DNA from: Phycisphaera sp. | Lineage (GTDB): Bacteria > Planctomycetota > Phycisphaerae > Phycisphaerales > Phycisphaeraceae | Length of the DNA: 64,000 bases | NCBI GenBank assembly: GCA_016125215.1 | Contig: WGMF01000006.1 | Coordinates: 62,001 to 126,000, forward strand | Direction: 5' to 3' | Part shown: positions 52,891-60,733 of the stretch, one piece after another | How positions within the stretch are numbered: position 1 is the stretch's first letter | How the letters are laid out: each line of letters begins with the position of its first letter | Notes under the pieces: model-generated | The model's input: the letters and a program-made list of their open reading frames with translations, nothing else | Told to the model about the DNA's origin: nothing | The model's database searches: none | Translations under genes and position numbers: made by a program

Positions 52891-53550
52891 TTACCAACCG
52901 AAGCGCGGAGGCTCGTTGAGCCCCATCCGCAGCCACTGCACCGTGACGATCCGCCACTGGCCGTGCGACGCACCCGGTTCGGTTTTGATTTCCCATGTCA
53001 GCAGCCATGTGGTAGGCAACGTGGAGAGGCCATTGGATTCATCGAGCTTCGTCGTCACACGCAAGAGCGTCTGTGCATGACCGTCGCTCAGAACCTGTGC
53101 CTGGATGTCGCGGATGTTCTGTTCCTTGATGCCCATGCGCTTGGCGGTCTCCTCGACTTTTTCAGGCATCCCCTCGAATGTCATCCATGTCTCTCCCGTA
53201 GGCCCGACCAGCTCCGCGCCGGGATCGAAGAACCCCCGGAAGCGGGTCATGTCCACCGGGCAGGTGCTCGCGACCAGCCCGCGCGTGATTTGCGTCACAC
53301 GCTCGCGTTGTGTGGTCACGAAAGTTCCTAACCCATAGACCCCCACCGCCAGCAGCGCACAAACCCCCGCAACCCTCTTAGGCCCCTTCGCTCCCCGCTG
53401 CCTGCCGACCAGAAACATCACGAACCCGACGATCAAAAGCGACACCGTCAACGCGAGCGGTTCTTCCAATACCAGGTGCTCGACCATCGGCGGCGGGGGC
53501 AGATTGATACTGGGCAGTTGGGCCAGGGATGTTGCGATCATCACGATCAT
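52891..53550 (-). CDS. Small membrane protein of unknown function
   Basis: A 219-residue protein with two membrane helices (ALTVSLLIVGFVMFLVGRQ and AGVCALLAVGVYGLGTFV), followed by a soluble domain. The domain has alternating helix and strand (ITRGLVASTCPVDMTRFRGFF, QTLLRVTTKLDES, WRIVTVQWLRMG), like an NTF2/SnoaL-type fold. Start 53550 is used because the longer frame would extend into the divergent gene's start. I do not recognise the family. It is divergent from the DUF115 gene, with a 75-base gap. Confidence 0.6.
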   Translation of the reverse strand: MIVMIATSLAQLPSINLPPPPMVEHLVLEEPLALTVSLLIVGFVMFLVGRQRGAKGPKRVAGVCALLAVGVYGLGTFVTTQRERVTQITRGLVASTCPVDMTRFRGFFDPGAELVGPTGETWMTFEGMPEKVEETAKRMGIKEQNIRDIQAQVLSDGHAQTLLRVTTKLDESNGLSTLPTTWLLTWEIKTEPGASHGQWRIVTVQWLRMGLNEPPRFGW

Positions 53551-53625
53551 GGTAGGTATTGTTGATCGTAGCCCGTCTTCGCTCAAGCCCAGCGACCCCG
53601 TGTTCCGATAACCCCCATAATCGGC

Positions 53626-55563
53626 ATGCCAAGCCCAACGGACATCCTCTGCGCCAACCTCAGCGCCCTGGCCCAACGCGACCCCGACCTGGCTCAGCGC
53701 ATCCGTGATGCCCAGCCCGCGCCGCTCGAATGGGGCCGTTCACGCTCGGGGTTGCCGACCGCCTCGCTGCTCAACCCCTCGCTATCCATCCCACCCATCG
53801 CGCTGTGCAGCCGATACGACCCCGTTGCCGAGGCCGACCAGATCATCACCGAACTCGACCCGCGCAGGCACGGCGGCGTCGTGATCCTGGGCCTGGGCCT
53901 GGGCTACCACGTCCAGCGTGTCTGCGAGCAGATGCCCGACAACTCCGTCGTCGTCGTCTTCGAGCCGAACCTTGAACTGGTGCGTGCGGTCTTCGGGCGG
54001 GTCGACCACAGCAAGTGGCTCTCGCGGGGCAACACCGTCCTGGCTGACACTTCATTTGACCGCTCCGCCCTCCTGCCGCGCATCGAACGCTTTGCCGCGG
54101 CGCTGACGCAGGGCACGGTCCTCATCACCCACCCCCCCACCCGGCGACTGCGTGCAGCCGAACTCAACGCCTTCAGCCAGAGCGTCACCGAGGCGCTGGC
54201 CTACTGCCGGACCAACATTGCCACCGCGCTGGTCAACGCCTCGCGCACGGTGCGTAACCTCGTGATGAACCTGCCGCACTATGTGGCCGGCTCGCACACC
54301 GATGAACTCTTGAACCTCGCAAAAGGCATCCCCGCGGTCTGCGTCGGTGCCGGTCCGAGCCTGGCAAAAAACGCGCACCTGTTGGCGGACCCCGCCGTGC
54401 GGTCGAAGGTCATTGTCATCAGCGCCCAGACGACGCTCAAGCCGCTGCTCGACCGCGGGATCGAGCCGGACTTCGTGACCGCGCTGGACTTCCACGAAAT
54501 CTCCAGGCGCTTCTACGAAAACCTGCCACTCGTCGATGGAAAACTTCCTGGGGCGACTCTCGTGGCCGAGCCGCTGGTCAACAGCGCGGTGCTCGACCAC
54601 TACCCCGGCGGCATCCGGCTGACCACGCACAAGTACCTTCGCAAGATCATGGGCAAGCGCATGACCCACCCGCAGCCGATCAAGCCCGGCGCGACGGTGG
54701 CGCACCTGTCGTTCTATCTTGCCCAGTACCTCGGGTGCGACCCGATCATCCTCATCGGGCAGGACCTGGGCTTCTCCGACGGCCTCTACTACTGCCCCGG
54801 CACGGCGATACACGATGTCTGGGCCAACGAACTGGGGCCTTTCAACACCCTCGAAATGATGGAGTGGCAGCGCATCGTCCGCCACCGTGCGCACCTGCAA
54901 AAGCTCGAAGATGTCCACGGCAAGGCAATCTACTCCGACGAGCAGATGCTCACCTACCTCAAGCAGTTCGAGCGCGACTTTGCCACCGCGCCTCAGAAAG
55001 TCATCGACGCCACCGAGGGCGGCCTGCCCAAGAAATACATAGCCACGATGACGCTCTCTGACGCCCTGCGCGAGTTTGCCACCAAGCCCAAGCCCGCTAT
55101 CCCCGCAGGCCAATCCACGCTCGACCCGGTCGGCCTCGATAAAGCCAGGCGCATCCTGATTGAGCGATTGACCGGCCTGACCGAGATGCGCCAGAACTGC
55201 CAGCTTGCGATGGGCGTGCTCAAACGGATGCTCGACGAGCAACGCAACCCCCGGAAGATGGATGCGCTTTTTGTCGAACTCAACACCATCCAGGCCCGAG
55301 TTCAGGAGAACAACGACACCTTCGAGCTGCTCAACGACCTCAACACCATCGGCGCCTTCAAGCGCGACCGGGCCGACCGCGCCATCGACCGTGAGATGAG
55401 CGACCCCCTGGCCCAGCAACGCAAACGCATCGAACGCGACATCGATAACATCGACTGGCTCACGCAGGCCTGCGACGAGGCGCTGTCCATCTTCAAAGAG
55501 GCCCTGAATCGGACCGAGCGCGTCATCGAACAAAACACCCTGCACCACGCGAACGCGGCCTGA
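53626..55563 (+). CDS. DUF115/MptE-like motility-accessory (Maf-type) protein
   Basis: A 645-residue protein of the group annotated as 6-hydroxymethylpterin pyrophosphokinase MptE-like or flagellin-modifying Maf. The N-terminal part has VVILGLGLGYHVQRV and VVVFEPNLELVRAVF. The core has AVCVGAGPSLAKNAHLL, VISAQTTLKPLLDRGIEPDFV and CDPIILIGQDLGFSDGLYYCPGTA. Maf proteins attach nonulosonic acids to flagellin. The NeuA and NeuC genes downstream fit that role; the reaction itself is inferred from context. Confidence 0.85.
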   Translation: MPSPTDILCANLSALAQRDPDLAQRIRDAQPAPLEWGRSRSGLPTASLLNPSLSIPPIALCSRYDPVAEADQIITELDPRRHGGVVILGLGLGYHVQRVCEQMPDNSVVVVFEPNLELVRAVFGRVDHSKWLSRGNTVLADTSFDRSALLPRIERFAAALTQGTVLITHPPTRRLRAAELNAFSQSVTEALAYCRTNIATALVNASRTVRNLVMNLPHYVAGSHTDELLNLAKGIPAVCVGAGPSLAKNAHLLADPAVRSKVIVISAQTTLKPLLDRGIEPDFVTALDFHEISRRFYENLPLVDGKLPGATLVAEPLVNSAVLDHYPGGIRLTTHKYLRKIMGKRMTHPQPIKPGATVAHLSFYLAQYLGCDPIILIGQDLGFSDGLYYCPGTAIHDVWANELGPFNTLEMMEWQRIVRHRAHLQKLEDVHGKAIYSDEQMLTYLKQFERDFATAPQKVIDATEGGLPKKYIATMTLSDALREFATKPKPAIPAGQSTLDPVGLDKARRILIERLTGLTEMRQNCQLAMGVLKRMLDEQRNPRKMDALFVELNTIQARVQENNDTFELLNDLNTIGAFKRDRADRAIDREMSDPLAQQRKRIERDIDNIDWLTQACDEALSIFKEALNRTERVIEQNTLHHANAA

Positions 55564-55623
55564 TGAATAACAAGAAACGATATGACCATCCGCAAGCACA
55601 CGGAAAATCGGAAACGGGGAAGT

Positions 55624-55708
55624 AACCGCAGATTGCGCAGATTTCACAGATCGGATTGGGGATTGGGTCATCTGCCTTGAATCTGTGTGATCTGCGGAAT
55701 CTGCGGTT
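55624..55708. repeat. GCAGAT-type inverted repeat, copy B
   Basis: Arms at 55624-55651 and 55681-55708 (28 bases, about 25 matching) begin and end with AACCGCAGATT and its complement. The arms contain spaced GCAGAT units. It lies between the DUF115 gene and the next gene on the same strand. Confidence 0.85.
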
Positions 55709-55788
55709 TCTGTATCGACTTGACTTTAAGAGTCAGACCCCATTTGGAATCGTTTTGCTCTGAACACTTAGCCCTCTCCCCTCGATCC

Positions 55789-57381
55789 ATGCCGCGCACC
55801 CTCGCCCTCATCCCGACCGATACGCAAGTCAGTCGGCTTGGCCTGCCCGCGCGGCTGCACGAGAAATTCGACGGCAAAACCGTGCTGGCCCACACCGTCG
55901 AACGCGTCGCCATGACCCGCAACATCGACGCCATCGTGATCCTCCACCCCGAAGACCGCGACCCCGCGCCGCTCATAACCCAGGTGAAGCCCGCGCAGCC
56001 GCTGCACTTTTTCCCGATCAAGCCCGGACACTTCAACGACGACCGCACACCGATGCGCATCGCCGCTCGCAAGTGGTCGCTCACCGCCTGGCGCGGGGGC
56101 ATCGGAGGGATGACCTGCTACGACGAACTGTTGCCCGCTAAACCTCTTGCCGAAGCGCTGCACCATTTTCAAGGCGATTCCGCCCTGCTCGTCGGCCCCG
56201 ACTGGCCCAGCGTCGACCCCGAGCTGTGCAGCAAGGTGTTAGCCCTGCACCTGACCGACCCCGTCGCTCTCAAGATGACCTTCAGCCTCGCGCCGCCGGG
56301 CCTGTGTGGCGTGGCGATTGCCTCGACGCTTCTCGACGAAATGGCCCAGCAACCCGACGCGACGTTCGGCCGAATGCTGGCCTACAACCCGACCCACCCC
56401 CAGCCCGACCCGATCGGACGCGATGTGTGTGTCCAGGTCGAAGCCTCGATCCGAAGCCTCCCCCACCGCTATATCCATGACACCCCCGGGAGTATGATCC
56501 GCGGGCACGAAGGCGATGACGCTCACCAAGCCCTGCCCCAGCAGACCACGCTCGAACTCACGCCGCGCCGAGCTGTCACAGGCCCGGTCACACCCCAACA
56601 CCATGTCACACTCGACAGGCCCGACCTCGAGACCGCGCTGGCCATGCGGGTCATCGATCAACTGGCCACCCGTCCAGACGTGGCCCTGACACTCGGCGGA
56701 CTCGGCGACGCGCTGCTCCACCCCGAGTGGCACAGGATCGTCGAACATGCGCACAACGCCGGCGTGCTGGGCATAGCTGTTGAGACAGACCTGCTCTGCG
56801 ATGAAACGGACATTGAACGCCTGCTCTCGCTCCCCATCGACGCGGTGATCGTCAACCTCAACGCCGACCGGGCGGTGACCTATGAAATCGCCATGGGCGG
56901 CGACCGCTTCAACGTGGCCATTGCCAACCTGGAAAAACTCCTCAACGGCCGGGCACACTCCAGCCGACCGCCGAATTTGCCTTGGGTCGTGCCGAGGATC
57001 GTTAAATCAAAACTCACCCTCGACGACATGGAATCCTTTTTCGACCGCTGGACGCATTTTGCGGGCCACGCGATCATTCAACCCGCAACGGACGGTTGTG
57101 GCCTGATCCCCCCCGGCAGCGAAATCCTCGGCCCCGTGGACATGACCCCACCCGCGCGCAAGCCCTGCCGACAGGTCGGACAGCGCATGACCATCCACAG
57201 CGACGGCCGCGTCGCGCTGTGCGACCAGGACTGGCTCAGCCAAGGCGCGATCGGCGACGCCCGGACGCAAAGCCTCACCGAAATCTGGCAAGCTGCGCTG
57301 AAGCATAAAGCAACCCACCAGCGTGGTGAATGGGCAACCCTGACACCTTGTAAGTCCTGCAAAGAGTGGCACCGACCTTGA
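55789..57381 (+). CDS. Nucleotidyltransferase fused to a cysteine-less radical-SAM/SPASM-like domain
   Basis: A 530-residue protein. The N-terminal 230 residues resemble CMP-sugar synthetase/SpsF nucleotidyltransferases (GLPARLHEKFDGKTVLAHTVERV). The second half has the shape of a radical-SAM enzyme (LELT entry strand, VALTLGGLGDALLHPEWHRI, a SPASM-like end), but the CX3CX2C cluster motif is replaced by R261, G265 and T268 at exact spacing. Cysteines of the SPASM part remain (C460, C478 in the GRVALC line, C521 and C524 in CKSC). Start 55789 is used at the conserved opening. It precedes neuA by 12 bases. It is probably part of nonulosonate or flagellin glycosylation. Confidence 0.65.
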   Translation: MPRTLALIPTDTQVSRLGLPARLHEKFDGKTVLAHTVERVAMTRNIDAIVILHPEDRDPAPLITQVKPAQPLHFFPIKPGHFNDDRTPMRIAARKWSLTAWRGGIGGMTCYDELLPAKPLAEALHHFQGDSALLVGPDWPSVDPELCSKVLALHLTDPVALKMTFSLAPPGLCGVAIASTLLDEMAQQPDATFGRMLAYNPTHPQPDPIGRDVCVQVEASIRSLPHRYIHDTPGSMIRGHEGDDAHQALPQQTTLELTPRRAVTGPVTPQHHVTLDRPDLETALAMRVIDQLATRPDVALTLGGLGDALLHPEWHRIVEHAHNAGVLGIAVETDLLCDETDIERLLSLPIDAVIVNLNADRAVTYEIAMGGDRFNVAIANLEKLLNGRAHSSRPPNLPWVVPRIVKSKLTLDDMESFFDRWTHFAGHAIIQPATDGCGLIPPGSEILGPVDMTPPARKPCRQVGQRMTIHSDGRVALCDQDWLSQGAIGDARTQSLTEIWQAALKHKATHQRGEWATLTPCKSCKEWHRP

Positions 57382-57393
57382 TTGCGAACCGCG

Positions 57394-58233
57394 ATGTCTA
57401 AAACCCTGCCATCCCGGCCCACTGTCATGGCTGTCGTGATCGCGCGTGGCGGGAGCAAAGGCCTGCCGGGGAAAAACCTGCGCCCGCTCGGGGGCAAACC
57501 GCTTGTGCAGTGGTCGATCGAGCACGCGCTGGCAAGCCAAATGGTGACGCACACCGTCGTGAGCAGTGACAGCCCAGAGATTCTCGAACTGGCAACGTCT
57601 ATGGGTGTGGGGGCTATCCATCGACCACCCGAGCTGGCCAACGACACCGCGACAGTCGACAGCGCCGTGCGCCACGCCGTTGAACAGTGGGAGCACATGA
57701 CGGGTGCCACTGGCGGCTTGCCCGCCAGTGAAACAACTCACCGTTCAAGCACTGGCGGTCAAGCCGCCAGTGGCACACCGACAAGTGACCTATCGCCGCA
57801 GGGAGTTGACGCCATGGTGATCCTCTACGGCTGCGTCGCGATCCGCCCGCCAGACCTGATCGACCGCGCAATCGAAAAGCTCAACGCGACACAGTGCGAC
57901 AGCGTCCAGAGCGTTTACCCCGTCGGCAAGACGCACCCGTACTGGATGAAGCGCCTCGTGGGGCACGATGGGGATCAACTCGAAGCCTACACGCCCAACA
58001 CCGTCTACCGTAGGCAGGAGTTGCCGCCCGTCTACATGCTCAACTCGGGCGTGCTCGCGGTGTCTCGCAAGAGCCTCTTCACGGTCGACCCGGCACAACC
58101 GCACGCTTTTCTCGGCACGGACCGCCGTGCGATCGTGACCGGTGCGGATGAGGTCGTCGACATCGACGACGAACTGGACCTTGCGCTGGCACAGGCGATC
58201 CTGGACAAACGCACGCAGGGGAGATCGGGATGA
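57394..58233 (+). CDS. neuA: CMP-nonulosonate (N-acylneuraminate-type) cytidylyltransferase
   Basis: A 279-residue enzyme that activates a sialic, legionaminic or similar acid with CTP. The nucleotide loop ARGGSKGLPGKN (17-28) is intact. A VSSDSPEILELATSMG line and the late DDELDLALAQAIL are typical. The usual QPTSPLR line reads YGCVAIRPP. Residues about 104-128 are encoded by a palindromic REPIN-like insertion and have no counterpart in the family. ATG 57394 is used. It overlaps neuC by 4 bases. No NeuB synthase is in the window. Confidence 0.85.
   Translation: MSKTLPSRPTVMAVVIARGGSKGLPGKNLRPLGGKPLVQWSIEHALASQMVTHTVVSSDSPEILELATSMGVGAIHRPPELANDTATVDSAVRHAVEQWEHMTGATGGLPASETTHRSSTGGQAASGTPTSDLSPQGVDAMVILYGCVAIRPPDLIDRAIEKLNATQCDSVQSVYPVGKTHPYWMKRLVGHDGDQLEAYTPNTVYRRQELPPVYMLNSGVLAVSRKSLFTVDPAQPHAFLGTDRRAIVTGADEVVDIDDELDLALAQAILDKRTQGRSG
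57705..57775. repeat. REPIN-like double palindrome inserted in neuA
   Basis: A 71-base element. The outer 16-base arms (57705-57720 and 57760-57775) are perfect inverted repeats beginning TGCCACTGGCGG. Each half also folds alone: CACTGGCGG pairs with CCGCCAGTG across 5 bases, twice. Two REP-like hairpins in opposite orientation with a 22-base spacer are the layout of a REPIN. It is read in frame. No second copy was seen in the window. Confidence 0.85.
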
Positions 58234-59318
58234 CGAGTAAAAAGAAAAAGCGTATCGCGGTCGTCACGGGCAGCCGTTCTGACTTTGGTTTGCTTGAGCC
58301 TGTGATGAGGGCGATCAGCAAACACAAGCAACTCGATCTGCGCGTGATCGTCGCGGGGTTACACCTTGTGATGGGCACGGACCGTGACGTGGCCGAGGCG
58401 GGCGTGGGCATCGACACACTCGTGCCGATGCAGCGACCGGGCGAGTCGGGAAGGTCAGCCGACGTGACCGCGCTGGGCGTGGGTGTCGTGGGCATGGGCG
58501 CAGCGTTCGAGAGGCTCAGTCCCGATGTCGTCGTCGTGCTGGGCGACCGCATCGAGGCACTGGCCGGGGCGCTGGCGGCGCAGGTCGGCGGGATTCATTT
58601 GGCCCACCTGCACGGCGGCGACCGGGCCGAGGGCGTGGCGGATGAATCGATGCGACACGCGATCACCAAGCTGGCGCACCTGCACTTCCCCGGCTGTGCG
58701 TCGAGTAAACGCCGACTCGTCCGCATGGGCGAAGACCCACGATTCATCTACTCGCTCGGCTCACCCGCCGTCGACGGGATGACGAAAATCCAACCCGACC
58801 CCGATGCGCCGGACCTCGTCATCGTCCAACACCCCATCGGGGGCAACGACCGTGATGAAGAAAAGTGGATGACCGCCACGCTCCGCGCCACCCAGCGTTA
58901 CACACGGATCATCCTGGCCCCCAACCACGACCCCGGCCACGAGGGCATCCGTCATGCGGTCAACAAAGCCGGTCTGTCTTTCACGGTCCACCTGCCGCAC
59001 AAAAAGTTCCGCACGGTGCTGGCGGGCTGCCGTGCGATCGTGGGCAATTCCTCGTCAGGTCTGATCGAAGCCGCGGTGCTTAAAAAACCCTGCGTGAACG
59101 TCGGCCCACGCCAGAACGGACGCGAAAAACCCCGCAACGTGATCGACTGCGATAACAGCGAAAAATCCATCCGCGCCGCGCTCGACCGCGCTTTGTCACT
59201 CAAACTCGCCCGCATGACCCACCCGTACGGCCAAGACGGCGCGGGCAAACATATCGCCGGCAAACTCGCGTCGATCAATCTCGCATCGGTGCCCCTGCGC
59301 AAACGCAATCGCTACTGA
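58230..59318 (+). CDS. neuC: UDP-GlcNAc/GDP-GlcNAc 2-epimerase, hydrolysing (NeuC/LegG type)
   Basis: A 362-residue epimerase-hydrolase of the nonulosonate pathway. It opens with IAVVTGSRSDFGLL (residues 9-22), then has VVLGDRIEALAGALAA, IHLAHLHGGDRAEGVADESMRHAITKL in two parts, and GNSSSGLIEAAVLKKPCVNVGPRQNGR. It converts the UDP- or GDP-activated sugar to a mannosamine-type precursor. Its start overlaps neuA by 4 bases. Whether the product is sialic or legionaminic acid cannot be told. Confidence 0.88.
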   Translation: MTSKKKKRIAVVTGSRSDFGLLEPVMRAISKHKQLDLRVIVAGLHLVMGTDRDVAEAGVGIDTLVPMQRPGESGRSADVTALGVGVVGMGAAFERLSPDVVVVLGDRIEALAGALAAQVGGIHLAHLHGGDRAEGVADESMRHAITKLAHLHFPGCASSKRRLVRMGEDPRFIYSLGSPAVDGMTKIQPDPDAPDLVIVQHPIGGNDRDEEKWMTATLRATQRYTRIILAPNHDPGHEGIRHAVNKAGLSFTVHLPHKKFRTVLAGCRAIVGNSSSGLIEAAVLKKPCVNVGPRQNGREKPRNVIDCDNSEKSIRAALDRALSLKLARMTHPYGQDGAGKHIAGKLASINLASVPLRKRNRY

Positions 59319-59349
59319 AAGCATGAAAAAGTCAAAGCTCCGAAACAGA

Positions 59350-59439
59350 AACCGCAGATTTCGCAGATGGCGCAGATTTAAGACAGATTTTTCGATCCTC
59401 AATCTGTATCAATCTGTGATATCTGCGCAATCTGCGGTT
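59350..59439. repeat. GCAGAT-type inverted repeat, copy C
   Basis: Left arm 59350-59389 and right arm 59401-59439 are imperfect inverted repeats starting with AACCGCAGATT. They carry four spaced CAGAT units per arm around an 11-base loop. It lies between neuC and nadA (convergent), where it could also act as a bidirectional terminator. Confidence 0.85.
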
Positions 59440-59474
59440 GCTTCTTCGCGCTCGTTAGGCATGATCGTGTTGGG

Positions 59475-60683
59475 TCAAACAGCCGGTTCTTCGCGCGGAG
59501 TTTCAACAGCGGGTTGGGCGGCGAGGGAGAGCATGCGGTTCATGGCAACCAGCGACCAGCGTTTGACCTGGGGGTGGACTTCGATGCGGTTGACGACCTT
59601 GCCCTGCGCGAGGTTGTCGAGCACCCAGAGCAGGTGCGGCGGGTCGATGCGGTACATCGTGGTACACAGGCACTGACAGCTTGAGAGGATGCGGGCCTCG
59701 ACGCCGCGCGTCGCCGCCTCACGGCAGAGACGGTTGACGAGGTGGACCTCCGTGCCGATGGCCCAGCGCGAACCGGACCTGGCTCTATGCAAGTGTTGGA
59801 TGATGCCCTCGGTCGAGCCGGCGATGTCGGCCTTCTGCACGACTTCATACGCACATTCGGGGTGGACGATCACCGTGACATCGGGCCAGTCGGCCCTGAC
59901 CTGGTCGACGTGTTCAGGCCGAAAGAGCTTGTGGACCGAGCAGTGGCCCTTCCACAGAACAAACGTCGAGCGGGTGATCGCGTCTTCGTCGCAGCCGCCG
60001 AGCGTGCCCGTGTCTTTGGGGTCCCACAGGCACATGTCGCTGTGGATGTCATATCCCATCGAAGCGGCGGTGTTGCGTCCGAGGTGCTGATCGGGGAGGA
60101 AGAGAATCTTGATCTCTTCATCGTCGCGTCGCGGCTCGGTCCCGCCGGCCAAGGCCCACTCGAAGACCCGTGCACAGTTGGAGCTTGTGCAGACCGCCCC
60201 GCCCCGCTCACCGCAGAAAGCCTTGATCGCGGCTGAGCAGTTCATGTAACAGATCGGGATCACTCTCCCCTTAAAGCCTGATTGATCGAGCGTCTGGTGG
60301 ATTTGATCCCACGCGTCGCGCGCCTGGTCGAAGTCGGCCATGTCGGCCATCGAGCAGCCCGCGCCGAGGTCGGGGAGGATCACCTGCACGCCCTGGGGCG
60401 CAAGGATGTCGGCACTCTCGGCCATGAAGTGGACGCCGCAGAAGACGACGTACTTCGCGCCGGTTTCTTTGACGCGCTCAGCGGCGAGTTGCGAGAGTTT
60501 GAACGAATCGCCGGTGAAGTCGGCAAAGCGGATGATGTCATCCTGCTGGTAGTGGTGGCCGAGGACCACGACATCTTTGCCTAGTTCTTTCTTGCGCGCG
60601 GTGATGGCGTCGACGAGTTGGCCGTCGGTCATCGTGGTGTAGCGATCAGGGATCGCGGGCTGCCAGAGGACGGTCGTTTCCAT
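59475..60683 (-). CDS. nadA: Quinolinate synthase
   Basis: A 402-residue iron-sulfur enzyme that condenses iminoaspartate with dihydroxyacetone phosphate in NAD synthesis. Family lines are VLGHHYQQDDI (40-50), FCGVHFMAESADILAP with cluster ligand C82, VILPDLGAGCSMADM, CAYEVV and ILSSCQCLC near the end. It is longer than the A-type enzyme of E. coli, which fits the long NadA form. It is a single gene between the neuC repeat and the third LEPR-XLL gene. Confidence 0.95.
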   Translation of the reverse strand: METTVLWQPAIPDRYTTMTDGQLVDAITARKKELGKDVVVLGHHYQQDDIIRFADFTGDSFKLSQLAAERVKETGAKYVVFCGVHFMAESADILAPQGVQVILPDLGAGCSMADMADFDQARDAWDQIHQTLDQSGFKGRVIPICYMNCSAAIKAFCGERGGAVCTSSNCARVFEWALAGGTEPRRDDEEIKILFLPDQHLGRNTAASMGYDIHSDMCLWDPKDTGTLGGCDEDAITRSTFVLWKGHCSVHKLFRPEHVDQVRADWPDVTVIVHPECAYEVVQKADIAGSTEGIIQHLHRARSGSRWAIGTEVHLVNRLCREAATRGVEARILSSCQCLCTTMYRIDPPHLLWVLDNLAQGKVVNRIEVHPQVKRWSLVAMNRMLSLAAQPAVETPREEPAV

Positions 60684-60733
60684 GGAACTGAATTATAGGG
60701 GTCAGCCGGGAGACCGTCGCGTGGCGTGCAGGA

